Assembly: GCA_013399695.1 (NCBI GenBank)
Contig: VXAU01002428.1
Coordinates: 2,257,405-2,321,404 of the forward strand
Direction of reading: 5' to 3'
DNA length: 64,000 bases
Source: Formicarius rufipectus
Taxonomy: Eukaryota > Chordata > Aves > Passeriformes > Formicariidae
Shown piece by piece: positions 38,647 through 50,745 of this stretch. The notes beneath the pieces were generated by a model. That model saw only the letters and a list, made by a program, of their open reading frames with translations, made no database searches and had not been told where the DNA came from. Position 1 is the stretch's first letter; each line of letters starts with the position of its first letter. Both the position numbers and the translations under genes were made by a program.

Positions 38647-38664
38647 TTTTTTTTTTTTTTTTTT
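38646..38664 (+). repeat. Poly-T tract
   Basis: A run of about 19 T bases. It may be an antisense poly-A remnant or simple low complexity. It lies about 75 bases before the CR1 copy, which itself does not use a poly-A tail. Confidence 0.8.
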
Positions 38665-38739
38665 CTTGTTGATTTGCCTCAGAACCAGTCAGCTTCTAAG
38701 GAACATAAACATTAAAGAGGAATGATCTCTTCAAGAATG

Positions 38740-38891
38740 TAGTAGAACCTCCATCACTGGAGGGTTTCAAAACGCAATAGCACAGGGTACTAGATAATCC
38801 TATGCAGGCTTTCTTTCCCTTAAAAAGTAGAACTAGATGATCTTTGAAGGTCCCTCCCAATGTGCTGTTCTGTAATTCTGTGATTCTGTGG
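38740..38891 (+). repeat. CR1 LINE 3' end
   Basis: This shows the avian CR1 3' untranslated end: a CATCACTGGAGGGTTTCAAA block, then AACTAGATGATCTTTGAAGG, TCCCTCCCAATGTGCTG, and the terminal octamer-like repeats (CTGTAATT CTGTGATT CTGTGG, 38870-38891). The copy is 5'-truncated, as is usual for CR1, and carries no reverse transcriptase sequence. Confidence 0.93.
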
Positions 38892-41800
38892 TTTGGTCAG
38901 AGCGTACCTTTGTAATCTTCAGAGAGAAGCAATATTTGGTCAGCTTCATACCCAGAGGAAGTTTCTCCTGTGATGTGTGCTGTGCTAACATAGGTGTGGA
39001 AATGGGTGGACGGAGGAATCTCCTTTAGTCTCACCCCTCAGTCTCCTTCCTTTTGTTCTTTCTTCTGGAATTTGGTTTTTGATTTTCATGTTGAGAGGTT
39101 TTCAATGAATAGAGTGTTTTAATTGCAGAGAATTGCTGAGGAGGCAGAAATTGCTGTCTTGGTTACTCAGGGGAGTTTTAGGTTTGGGCTGCCCACAGGC
39201 AGAGGTGAACTCACCAGGATTTATCTCCAGTAGCTGAGACATGGATGTCTTCCTCACATCTGTATGGCTTCATGTCTACTCATGGGGATGGATGTTTACA
39301 CAGAGCTCTTGGGTAGGACATACTATTGCCTTTCCCATCATTTATCCCCTCAATGTAAATTTTGCCACAGACGATAATAGGTGGTGTTTGGGCTCTTGTT
39401 TCCTTTGCAGGTATGGGACATGAGAAAGGCAATGTTTTCTCCAAGGAGGCAAGCAATCTGTCTGTGCCTACAGGTCCCTCTTTGATTACAATTAATTAAT
39501 CACAAGTACATGTTAGAACTGTGCCAAGCACTCTCTATCAGAAAAGTTCACAGTCAAAGGACAGACAAAATAGAGACAAAATAGAGGAAAGCCAGGCATT
39601 ATGTCACCTTGGTGGAGGAGCTACTGCAAGAGCAAATACACAATTGGTCTTTTAGGGGCAAATATTTTAGGGAGACAATGGAGAATGTCCACCAGGATTA
39701 GAGAAGAGCATCATAGTTTCTGATGAAGAGGATGTTCAGCCTCCTATCTTTTTCTTCAAACCTGTTGTTTTTCCAACCTGTGCCAACCCAGCTCCTGCTC
39801 AGAATTAATGTGGTAGTTAGGAGAGAAGCAACAACTTTCTGTCAAGGTGTGCCGAAGATGGTTTACCTGAGTTATATTTCAAAGTGTTTTAGGCTTTTGA
39901 ATCAAGTACCAGTTCCTTAAAGGGGTTTAAGCATGTCTGTGATTTTCATTTTTATTTTTTTTAATTCTACCCAAGAACTTGTAGAACATAAGAGGTACTC
40001 GCTGCTTCTATTACTTAGGTCTTTCAGTTTCTTGTCCTGGAAATAGACTTTTTTCGGTGGACACTAGAGGGAGGGTAAGTAAAACTTTGATTAGTGACCC
40101 ACTCTGGCTGAAAAAAGATGGTTCAGGGCTTTCCTGCATCTCCTGCTCAGAAGCAGTGCGTTCTCTTCTTTAAGAGAGAAATGTTAGCCTAATAGTTGAT
40201 AATTTTAAATGTAATCCTTGTTAGGGCTTTAAAGGTTTATGGAGATTATCTGTATGTTCTTTTGGGTGTAGAATTTCATAATCATTGACCGAAACTACAT
40301 TCACAATCACTGCACTGTTCCTTAGCATTGCAGAGATGTTTCATCTGCTCTGACTTGTCCTCCGATTGGCATATCACAGGTTTACTTAGGAAGAGACTTA
40401 ACTGCAATAGAGATTTAGGTACTTATGTTCAAGTGCAGGCCCAAAACTGCCTGCAATTGGCTCTGAGCACCTGTCCTGGAAAGTTATCAGCAATAGCAAA
40501 ATTCATCCCAAGTTCCATGAGATTCTTGCTTCTGAACATGGAAACTTCTTATAAGACGGATTGGAAAAGATCATGGTGTGCTTTTCCGAAAGAAAGAGGG
40601 GTCAGTAATGCAATATTAGACAAGTTGAAATTTCTGTGGAAATGTGACACCTAAAGCACATCCCACCATCCTTTAAGACAGTTTTCTTCCAATAATTTTA
40701 CTCTTTGTTAGACAGTTAAATAAATTTCAGGCTCTGGATCCTAGCATGTTGCTTAATCAGTGTTACTAAGGAGAAACATAATATGAAACAATAACGTAAC
40801 TGTCAAACTATTCCGTACTGTGGAAGTTCCTGTGTGTGTGTGTGTGTGTGTGTGTGCTCAGATTAATCCAAAATCAGGATCCCCTTTGCACAGACCTCAA
40901 GGCTTTTTTAATGGGCCACAGCTGACCTGTTAGCTCACAGTGACAATCAGCATCACTGTCTACAATGCACTTGTTCCCCTTTGAGAGGTGTCTTGCCTGA
41001 AGCTTAAAAAACTGAGCTAGTGACCTCAAGTGACCTTACTTTCTCCAAGTCAGAAGTCTCATGTCCTACATGTTCTGCAGACAGAAAATGAAATAGAATT
41101 ATAAAATATTAGAGTGATGACCTTTTTGTGACAGAAATGCTAAACTTATTGGTCTTTTCCCACAATCAGAGGACCAGCATGAATTTCAGAATATCAACTT
41201 AAAGGGAATGTCAGTGTTTGAGATGAGATATAACCAAAAAAGCTGATCTTCGGGTGATCTCAGAATGATTAAAAATTAAATCTCCTTTTTCTACAAGTGC
41301 TTGTATGCAGCACTAATCCTAATATATGATTCTACCAAATTTCAACAGTCTAGTATTGTTGGAATGTGGAAATCAGTTGTGTCAGTTATCAATCCTGATG
41401 ATCACATCTGTATTATCTTAAACTGCACTTCTCCAGTGGTCAGACTCTGATGCCTCAAAGGATTGCTTGCTGTGTGGGAAACACCACAATAATGAACATT
41501 ATAGTTTTAGTTCAAGGCATTATATGATACTAAGGACTCTGTTGCAGAAGATCTGTCTCCCAGAGAAGCTTTTCTTTTGTGCTTTCCCTCAGGAGAGTCA
41601 GTTTGGTTGGAAAACCTGCTAAAATTGTTAATCCACCAACTGGCTAGTCATAGGATTTCACAGAGACCTGCTATTATTCATATGCAATGTGCTCTTGCTT
41701 TTTTTCTCTATGCTCTGTGTTACACACATCTGACATTAGTACTGCAGCTGTATTACACTGATTGCTTTTTATTTCAAGGCCTCACTTCTAATTATTGAAG

Positions 41801-43689
41801 AAAAAAAGGGATCTCTGTCATACATGTTGGAGAGGGAGAAAGGCTGCAGTCCTATATCAGCTCTGACAGAGGTTTTACCTGTTGTTCAGTCTCCCTGTGC
41901 TCTGGTCAGCAGCAGACTGCTTGCATGGTACATGCTGTATTTTCTTGCCCGTCAGACTAGTGCAACCCTTTATTCCAAAGACCCAAGAACCTCAGGCCTT
42001 TCCATGGACTACTCATGGCTGGACACATCCACTTTATGGTTCCCTGTCTTGGGTGGACCTGAGATGTTCATGTCTTCAGTATCTTGAGAAACAGAGATTC
42101 TGTAATGATGGCCGTGGTAAATTGCCGTGGATGTGTGATGGCTGGAAATGATTATACTTCTTCCTTGAGGGCCATGCAGTACAGTAATGCTGTGTTTGAC
42201 AAGATCTTTGAGACAGGCAAGACAATGGCATATTAACCACCCCAACACGAGGGACAAACAGCTTTCCAAAGCAGTGAGAGGAGATAGGAGCACACTACAT
42301 TGATAGTGCAATGCAGATTTTGGTACTTTTGGTTAGGACTTCCAGGAAGTTTCAGAGTCAGACTTGTTCTGTGCTGAGGTACAAATCTGGGTTGTACAGA
42401 AAGGAGAAAGATTGATATTTGCTAGTAGCATTTATATTCTGGTCTTTACAGGGGTCACTAATCCTCTTTCTGGCCATGAGTGACAGAGGCAGTCAGGAAT
42501 GCATGGTTTGTTCTGTAGCATAATACTGACCACCTGACGGGTTGAATTATGGAGGAGTGTCTGCAGTTTCCTCCAGAGCACACTGCAGGGGCTACCGCGG
42601 GAGGCACGCTGGGCTGGATGCATCACCGGGCTGTTCTACTTGGGCAGCTGTGGTGTCCCTTTGAAAGGCAGCGTGCCCTGTGCTCTGCCATTCAATATCC
42701 CCTCCTTCCCTCCTCTGGGAACATCTTCACAGCCTGTCACAAGGGTGACCGACGGAAAACCAGATGAATCACTAAAGAGACTTCTGACTTCTTGAAAAAG
42801 CAGTGGGTTTTAGAAATACACAGCTATTGAGCAGCAGTACCCTATGCATTCAAAGCAGAATTCAACTTTTAACCATTCAGGATATCCCTGCAAGGCAAAC
42901 ACAACACCATTTCCTCTATACTTCACAAGGAAGGAAACTGCAGCGTAAGCGCAGCCATAGCTGAAGTTTCAAGCTGGATGAATATTGGGGAAGGGATTAT
43001 TTCTGCTCCTTAACTACTAAAACTGGTGTTTGCTCTTCAAGGCAACAATGCCTCCAAGGTCTTGTGTTGCAGATTGAACAAAACTAATGCAGCTTTAATA
43101 ATGTGTATGTATATTTTATATCTTCATCATAAGGACATGAGTTCCTTAGGCTATGTGATTTTGACATATAGCTGAAAGCGGTGCAGATCTAATGCAAGGA
43201 AATGGTCATGTCATAAAATCTGTAGCAGAAGAGCTTTTCCCTCACTGTGCATCTGATTCCTTTCTTAGCATGAAGTATCTGGTTTTGAGGTGGGAATGTG
43301 AGGTTTTCTTATTTACCTGGTTCTGAGTTCCTTGATCTAAACCAAATGTTGATTTTGCTGCCGTGTTGATTTGTTCCCATTTTTGTATCAGAGATCCTCA
43401 CCGCTGAACAGATTACATTTTTTGGTCTGAAATATGCCAGTCCTTCCTGCAACTGCAAGTAAGTATGTTTATAATGGATTGTTCTTGTGTGTTTTTGTTT
43501 TTTTTTTTTCTCTAGCCTGATTGAGGCACTAAGAGGAACTTACATATCCTTTTTTTATCTTCAGAGAAAAATAAAGGTAGTTTTTTCCTCTTCAATACAG
43601 TGAGGGAGTTACGAATCTAAGAGTGTGTGTACATGGATAGAAAAGAGGATGCACCCTGCTTGCTGTTGCCGTGTCAGACCTGCTTAACT
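38892..43689. other. Non-coding stretch
   Basis: No gene is supported. It contains the TG microsatellite listed separately. A CTCF-like word with two mismatches (ACACTAGAGGGAGG) lies near 40063-40076. Confidence 0.5.
40831..40856 (+). repeat. (TG)13 microsatellite
   Basis: Thirteen uninterrupted TG dinucleotides. The length is likely polymorphic, and alternating TG can adopt Z-DNA. Confidence 0.97.
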
Positions 43690-44083
43690 CTGTTTAAATG
43701 CCTCTGTGCAACGGCTCGAGAAATATCAGCGTGTGGGTGAAATATCTGCATGCAGTAAAAACAGGGGAGTCGCCTTTAAATTCAGGATCCGAGTTTCCAA
43801 ATACAGTTTTCTGGAAAAACACCCTCAGATTTGGCACTGGCTCACCGGTGGAGAGTTGCATTTGAAACGGCATGTATGGCAGAGCTCGGGAGCCGTCGCT
43901 CTCTACCCAGATACAGGGGATGGGATTTCCGAAACAGAGCCCTCAGCGATGCCAGGGGTAGGGCAGCAAGGACTATGTTTCCGTCAGCCTGCAGAGCCTG
44001 CCTGCCGGCATGGGATCGCTCTGTGGAGCAGCATTACATGCGGGGAAGAAATCTTCCTTTCCCCGGCTCACGGGTAGAGGTAT

Positions 44084-44097
44084 GGGCCATCTAGTGG
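44084..44097 (-). promoter_or_regulatory. CTCF-binding motif (minus orientation)
   Basis: Read on minus the site is CCACTAGATGGCCC, which fits the CTCF core CCASYAGRKGGCRS with one mismatch near the 3' end. It lies in a CG-enriched island. Its orientation is opposite to that of the site at 50465-50478. Confidence 0.55.
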
Positions 44098-44135
44098 GGA
44101 GAGAAATGCACAGCTGAGGATATCTCCCATTTCAG

Positions 44136-44246
44136 GTCCCCGGCTCGCTGCCTCCCCGGTACAGCCTCTGCATATGCCGACATGTGAGTGTTGCAGGTAA
44201 ATAATTCCCTTCTGTTTCAGGAAGGAACAACAAAAGTCAAGCTGAG
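44136..44246 (+). other. Cluster of splice signals, candidate alternative exons
   Basis: Two strong acceptors (ATCTCCCATTTCAG ending at 44135 and TTCCCTTCTGTTTCAG ending at 44220) alternate with donors (ACAT/GTGAGT at 44183, GCAG/GTAAAT at 44196, TGAG/GTAAAC at 44246). They could define exons 44136-44183, 44136-44196 or the 26-base microexon 44221-44246. The 24-base gap between the last two is too short for an intron, so these would be alternatives. No coding identity is recognised. Confidence 0.25.
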
Positions 44247-44430
44247 GTAAACAGTCAGCGGTGCTAACACTAATGGCATTTAGGCTGCACTAGTAACAGG
44301 AGACCTCCGCAGAAATAACGAACTGGGTTTCTTCTCTTCAAACGAAGTGCCCTGCTAAAAGTGAAAATGAAGCCAGACTGCTGTGTGCTCCCTCTCGGTG
44401 TCTCTGTGTCACATCACTTCGTCGAAGTAT

Positions 44431-47400
44431 TCGCTTGCATTTGGCCCAGGCCCTACACTGTCAGTTTAACTTATAAGAGCTGTTTCATAAATTCATACAA
44501 TGGGTTTATGCTGAGTTATCTTTATGGGGCACGGGAATGGACATACATCACAGGAAGATTTGTATTTGTTTTTATTGACGCCTGAGTCGTTACTTTTATT
44601 TCTTGTTATCTTTAAGGCTAAAGGTGCCTATAAGACTCCTCTATGCTAAATATGAGTTAATTTTCAATTTCTAAAATATCTTGTCCCCCCTTTCTCCTCC
44701 TTCCCCATTTGATGAGTGCTCTTATAATAAAATCATTGAAACATTGTTCCACAAGGCAGTGCTTTCACAGGAACAGTACTCAGTCTCATGTAACAAAGAT
44801 CTATATTAAGATCCATAGATTGAATCTAGATAAAATGACTGTGACTGCTGACAGCAAGAAGATCCCCCATGCCTTGCTATGCTGATACACCCATTGCAGA
44901 TGAGTCTGCAACCCAACTGCATTGCCTTGAATGCAGCCACATGGAAGAAACAGTGCTGCTGTGAGGGAGGCATGGAAGACACTTCTGTTTTGGGTCTCAT
45001 ATAGAAAAAAAAATTCTACCAAAATTTATTTGCATGCATAATTGCTCTTTGCCATCTGGTTACTGTGATCATTAAGCTGTTTCGTCAGCTTTCATGGCTG
45101 AGTCTTGCTGCTGGAATACAGGGCTGACTTTGGCCACAATCTGAGATTACTATGTTAGAAAGGGACAACCGTGTCCTTGGTGTTAGTGTCAAGCCAGACC
45201 TACAATGTGCATTCTCCACATCCATCACCCTTCTTCCTCCCTGCTCCTGGGTAAAGAGGTTGGGCAGCAGCCCTGGACTGACTCCTTCAATTATAGGAGC
45301 CAGGGGCAAAAAAGATTGTGTTGCCTGGAGCTGGACAGAACTCATTATCCCAAGGAGGCAAAGCCTTGGCAGTCTGGGTGTTCGGCCAGTCTGAGCCATG
45401 GAGAAGCTTTCCTTGGACTTCTAGGAAAATAATGTCACTCTCACATGGTGGTAGGAGAAATCAGAGTTAGTGTTGTCGTCCCTGGAATGGTAAAATAATT
45501 TTTGGTGATGCTTCTGAGGCTCTGGCAGGATGTGTGGGTTTCTCACATGATGGGACAGCCTCCCATGAGCAGGTCTGACACTCCAGCCAGCAATGGCTGC
45601 AATCTGTGGCAAGATGTGTCACCTTGGAGAAATAGAAAGAGCTGGACAGATGAGGATGTTTACTGGCAACAGAATGCATAAATCCATTGGGTGGTGAACC
45701 TATTTCTAAGAAAAAGCTCTTGCTTCCAACTGAATACTGAAGGCATATAGGATTTAAATAAGGTCCTCGCTGGCATTGTCCCACCACTGTTCTGGGGTAG
45801 GAGCAAAATCTACTATGAATCATCACATGGTGACAAGACTTGATTACACCTACCAAACCCCCACAAAGGGGATAACTTACTGATTGCAAAGTTTTCCTCC
45901 CACAGTATGTGATTCTTTTGGCAATTAATGCTGGCAATTATATGGCAATTTTATGATGTAAATATACACTTCAAAATACTAGCCTTTAAGATAATACTTC
46001 CTTATTAATTTTGCTTTCTATGAGGGGGAATGGGATGTAGCCAGAACCAGGGAAGCTGTATTTGTTACTGTGCAGTTATCACAGTCTTTCACAGTTTCGG
46101 AGAGAGTGCCTTGGACCATTTAGATCAGTGAGCTCTGCTGCATAGGAATTCCCCTGTGAACAGTTCCCTCACGGCATCTTTCACATTTGCGGCTGACCGT
46201 GATCTTAGTGAACATCAGCACTGTCTAACAAGGTCAAATATTCAGAAACTTTCCAAGAGAATTCCTGGAAAGTATGTGCTAGATGTGTGATTCTTGTGTG
46301 TAGTAGCCTTGACCTTATCACTTGTTTCTTACTTCACAATACTTACGGAAATGAAATTATGCAAAGTGCTGGAAATGAAAGCAAACTGAAATCCTTAAGC
46401 ATAAATTCCTTAAGCACCTGTGTAATACAAAATGTTTGAGTCATCCCATAAGCTACAATGTATTTGCCTGGACTTAAGTACATTTGTTACATGTTTCTGG
46501 AAGCTGAGCATCACACCAAGTATTCAACGCAGTGATTTTCTGCTGCAGTGAGATCCCTGTAGTACTGATCGCACAGTCTTTAAATGCATTACTTGCATCT
46601 GTGCTGCCACCACAAGACTCACACCTCTTACGGAGTAACATCTCTTCTAGAAGCCAAACTGCGTGTCAGAGTTACTCATGCTGGAGTTGGAGCTCCCATG
46701 AGAAACTATCACCTTTTCCCTCCTGACTGCATTGGCAATGTTTTCAGTTTGGACAGAGACGTGTCATTTGTTCTATAGCTCTGAGCATCCCTCCCCTGCT
46801 GCCGCCTCTCAGAGGATGCTCTGGTGTGCAGTGGGTGTGTACACGGCTCATGTGGGCCAGTGATGTCCTCCAGCTCATTGGAAACAGAGCCAGTCATTCT
46901 CTGCGGGAAATATTCATGGCCTGGCCCTCAGAAAGCTTCTACAAACTGTCTTCCAAAGCAGGAACGGAAGCAGAAGATGCTCTTTCACCTTCAGCTGTTC
47001 ACAAAGCTGTGTGATACAGCTGCAGGCAGCGCAGCACAACTTCCCAGGGTGGAGACAGAGGGAGTCACAGCCACAGAGATGGTCACAACAGCTAATGAAA
47101 CCTGTCCCACTGGCAGCCCCTTGCTGCAGGATGGGTGCTGCTGAGGTGGTGTGTACAGGTGGCTCAGAGTCATGCTGTAGTTTGATGGGCATCCTGCCTC
47201 CTATGAAGGGCCTGAAGCCCTCTGGCCATGTCAGGGATTAGGACTGGCCTGAGGGCATTGTTCCGGACCCACTGTTGCATTCATCTTCCCTCCTTTCTTC
47301 CTAGAGGTCCATCTTCACTCAGATGCCCCTCACCTTGGGTCTCAAGGCACCCTGGACAGCCCATGCCCCCCAGCATGAACCCATGGCCCCAGCCTTGAAC

Positions 47401-49439
47401 TCCATCGCCTCACTGGGTTACAGCACTGGTGTGTTGCAATTGTTTCCATCACACAAAGGCAGGGTGGAAACAAAGAATTTAACAGGAAAGGGCCAGCCTA
47501 AGTTTGTTTTTTTATCACTTCAGGTTTGGTGTTTGGTTTGGTTTTTTTTTTTTTTAATGAGTATTCATTGAAATGTTCAGAGGGATATGAAAGCCATTTC
47601 TGGGCCTCACATAAAACATTGAATACCTTCCTCCTTCCTCAGGGTTTGATCAAGAAATCTCATTGTTTTTCTCAGTTTCCCCACCTGCATGCTTTAGCTG
47701 GTGCAAAAGTGAAATTGTCATTGTTTTTACCAAGCTGCTGAGATGCCATGTTAAAAAATAGCCCAATAAACTGATGGGGGGAATCCTAATTATGCTGGCA
47801 CAAGCATAATTTGATTCAGATTGCTATAACAACAACCAGTGTCCATGCTCTCTGTAATCATGTTAAGGCCTATACACAAAATAATTAGCATCTTTATGTT
47901 TGGTAAATAGGGGTCCGCTCCAGGTCAGCCTCAAAAAAGACACGGCATTGTTAGAAGATGAGACCTTTTACAGCTTCTGCAGAACAGGCATTTGCAAATA
48001 AAACACTGCTGGAAAGGACAAAAGAAGGGCTTGATTATCCAGGAAACACCTCCACTTGCCTCTTACCTGGTGTTTGTTCTTCCTTCAGAAGAAAAATAAT
48101 AATTAATTTATTCAAGCATGAGGACTCAAAGGAAACTGCATATAATAGACATACTCTTTGCTCAATTTCTTTCTCACACCAAGCGTGACCCAACAGGCTC
48201 CTCAAAAGCCAAGGCTGTATACCTGCAGCCTCAAATCTGACCAAATGCAGGGGTATTTTTTATTTTTTATACATTTCTATGGTCACTTGGCCTGGAACAG
48301 ACTAGGCAGAATTTCAAGCAGTTCAGAGAAGTCAGAGGACATTTCCACAAGTAAGCAAGAGTTTTGTTTCAAAGCATGCCATTCCTTTCTGCATTTCTGT
48401 TGTTACTTACATGCTCATAAATAACATTGCAATAGTTTGAAACTTGCAGAGATTTTTAGTTCAGCTGGACAAAAGAGTGTATGACAAAGATAGCTATGCT
48501 ACCAAATGATACGGAGAAGCTGCATGACTGGGGTGTGCATGTGCCTTCTATTTATTCAGAAGCAATTGATGCTTTCCACTGAAAAATTATTCTGCTTTAT
48601 AACTATAGGACGTTTCACAAAAAGAAATTACTGCATTTCACTTTTCCAGTATTTTGTAACAGTGCCACAGAAATCTTTATCCTTCTAGCTAGATTACAAA
48701 ATTGAGGTAGCATCTCAAACATTTCTACCTTGCAGTTTTTAGAGGTAGAAAATATTAGATAATAATTTTAATAAAGTGTTATTCCGTTGCTTGAAGTTCT
48801 CTGGAAACTCTCACAGAAACTTACATTTATGTTCACTAGACACATTATTGAAATTTCAGCTGTATCTAATCAATCTGCTGTGCTTATCTGTTCCAGTGCA
48901 ACAAAGTTGGTCTGCTCCATCAAATTAAGAGACAGCTCATTCAGTTAGATGGAATCATATGTATCAACATCAACAACCTGTAGACCAGCCTGGCATGTGG
49001 ATATTGTTGAATCCAGAACTGGTGGTATTTCAGCAGCATTTACTATGTGTTTCTCTGGACTATGGCAAAAGGTCTTTACCTTTAGGCAGGACAAGTAAAC
49101 TTCTCCCCACAGAGGTCCTCTCCTTTTATAGTGCTATGCTCCTGAAGCAGCTAAGCTTCTCAGGAATTTTCAAGCATATTCCTCTTTTCCTTAGGCCTCC
49201 ATACCTTTCTTTCATGTATCTTTTTTTTTTAATTTTTTTTTTGTAGTTAATCTGTAGTCTCCTATGCTTTGTAATTTCACCCCAAATATAATACTGAGTG
49301 AAATCAGAGAGGGACAATGAAAACCAGAGCAGAGCTTAATTCCTCTGGGGATACTTTTCTTATAGAACAACCTTAAGAAACCACTCTATGAAACCCTGCC
49401 TGCCCAACCAACACTGTGTTTATTGCTGTATTTAAGTTG
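44431..49439. other. Non-coding stretch
   Basis: No gene is supported. Moderately GC-rich parts at 45100-45620 and 46800-47420 hold several overlapping frames up to 156 codons (45467-45937 minus), none with recognisable domains. A T run lies at 47539-47555. Confidence 0.45.
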
Positions 49440-50000
49440 GTGAAAGCCAGTAGGTTGAGGGAGGTAATCCTCCCCCTCTACTCGGCCCTGGTGAGACCAT
49501 ATCTGGAGTGTTGTGTCCACTGCTGGGCTCCTCAGCACAAGAAAGACAAGGCACTACTGGAGAGGGTCCAGTGAAGGCCACAAAGATGATGAGGGGTCTG
49601 TAGCATTTCTCTTGTGAGAACAGACTGCGGGAGTTGGGCCTGCTTAGCCTGGAGAAGAGAAGACTGAGAGGGGATCTCATTAATGCATATAATTATCTCA
49701 AAGGTGCCAAGAGGTTGGTTTCAGAGTCTTTTTGGTGATGCCCAGCAACAGGATGCAAAACAGTGGCTGTAAAGTAAAACATAAGAAGAGTCACCTCAAC
49801 ATGAAGAAGAGCTTCTTTACACTGAGGGCATCAGGGCACTGGAACAGGCTGCACAGGGAGGTTGTGGAGTCTCCCTCTCTGGAGACCTTCCAAACTGGCC
49901 TGGATGTGTTCCTGCTCTAGGTGACCCTGCATTGGCAGTGGGGTTAGACTGAATGATCTCCAAACGTCCCTTCCAACCCTAACAATTCTGTGAATCTCTG
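49440..50000 (+). repeat. CR1 LINE, 5'-truncated copy with end of ORF2
   Basis: About 560 bases of an avian CR1 3' end. The first part corresponds to the end of the reverse-transcriptase ORF2: the DNA words CTCTACTCGGCCCTGGTGAG, CTGGAGTGTTGTGTCCA, CTGGGCTCCTCAG and TTAGCCTGGAGAAGAGAAGA are diagnostic. It continues through GGAACAGGCTGCACAGGGAG and GGAGTCTCCCTCTCTGGAGA to GAATGATCTCCAAACGTCCC and a terminal CAATTCTGTGAATCTCTG. The reading frame is broken by small changes, so the copy is dead. It is the best evidence in the window that the host is a bird. Confidence 0.96.
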
Positions 50001-50150
50001 AATATTTTTGGACAAAAGTGAATTTTTTTAACAGAATTGTTTGGGGCATTTCCAGGCAAAGTGGGACAATAGTTCCTGAACAAAACTAGGAAAAGCTGAA
50101 ATTATACTTTCAAATAAATCTTCATTAAAACAAAACCAAACAAAACAACC

Positions 50151-50151
50151 N
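50151..50151. other. Single ambiguous base N
   Basis: One unresolved base lies in an A/C-rich stretch 122 bases before the scaffold gap, indicating poor local read support. Confidence 0.99.
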
Positions 50152-50273
50152 TTTATTAAATTTATTATCTCAATTTGTTTTGAAACCAAAGGGGTATCAA
50201 AAGACTTTCCTTTTGAGTTCATAGGAAAAAAAAAATCCTGATTTTTTTTTGCTTTGCTATTAAAAAAAAAAAA

Positions 50274-50301
50274 NNNNNNNNNNNNNNNNNNNNNNNNNNN
50301 N
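50274..50301. other. Assembly gap (28 N) between A runs
   Basis: Twenty-eight N are flanked by 12 A on the left and 9 A on the right. The true length of the poly-A stretch, and any sequence inside it, is unknown. The gap sits directly next to a GC-rich island. Confidence 0.99.
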
Positions 50302-50324
50302 AAAAAAAAAGGTAATTGAGGCCA

Positions 50325-50745
50325 CTTTACATCCATCCAGCTGCTCAGAAGTGCTTTTCCCTCCTGCTCGGCTCGTCTTTTGCAGGCTCACACGGACACT
50401 GATGCGTCTCCCCTCCGGGTCTGTCCTCGCACCAGCGGCGAAACCCATGCAGGACCCGCGGCGGCCACCAGGGGGCAGCACGGTCCGTCCGACACACCCG
50501 GACGGGAAATTCCCGCAGGGAATTAGGTCGGGCTCCAAGTCATCAATGTGATCGGGGCTTTCTCGAGTCCCACTCGGTAGCGGGCATGCTTAAACAATAG
50601 CCAGTTTTACGGAATTTCAGCGAAGCCGTCGGACAAACTGTGGAGTGGCACTGCGCGGGTTACGTGCTGGGGCACTGCTGCAGCTACAGAAGCCAGGCTT
50701 TGAAATCTGGGCCTCTCTGCAGACCTCTGCGGACCCCTCTGTAAG
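50325..50745 (+). promoter_or_regulatory. CpG island with CTCF site, candidate promoter
   Basis: CG dinucleotides are frequent from about 50370 to 50720, with words such as GACCCGCGGCGGCC and AGCCGTCGG, in contrast to the AT-rich flanks. It holds a perfect CTCF core. A donor-like sequence (CCCCTCT/GTAAGT, GT at 50742-50743) follows at the end, so a plus-strand non-coding first exon ending at 50741 is possible. The 66-codon plus and 92-codon minus frames inside it lack support, and the minus one runs through the N gap. Confidence 0.55.
50465..50478 (+). promoter_or_regulatory. CTCF-binding motif (plus orientation), perfect core
   Basis: CCACCAGGGGGCAG matches the CTCF consensus CCASYAGRKGGCRS at all 14 positions and sits inside a CpG island. 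CTCF sites of this quality are commonly bound in vertebrate cells and act in loop or boundary formation. Binding here is inferred. Confidence 0.75.

Larger units (their letters stand above)
43690..44430. promoter_or_regulatory. CG-enriched island, candidate promoter or boundary
   Basis: Counting by eye, roughly 25-30 CG dinucleotides lie in about 740 bases, far above the flanks. The block contains a CTCF motif (44084-44097) and a cluster of splice-like signals (44130-44250). A 123-codon frame starting at 43706 has no family resemblance. The best reading is an unmethylated regulatory island, perhaps a promoter of a non-coding transcript. Confidence 0.45.

Noticed and set aside
49432..49920. 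Frames of 60-80 codons on both strands
   Set aside because: They lie within the dead CR1 copy. The CR1 ORF2 end is broken and the minus frames are antisense.
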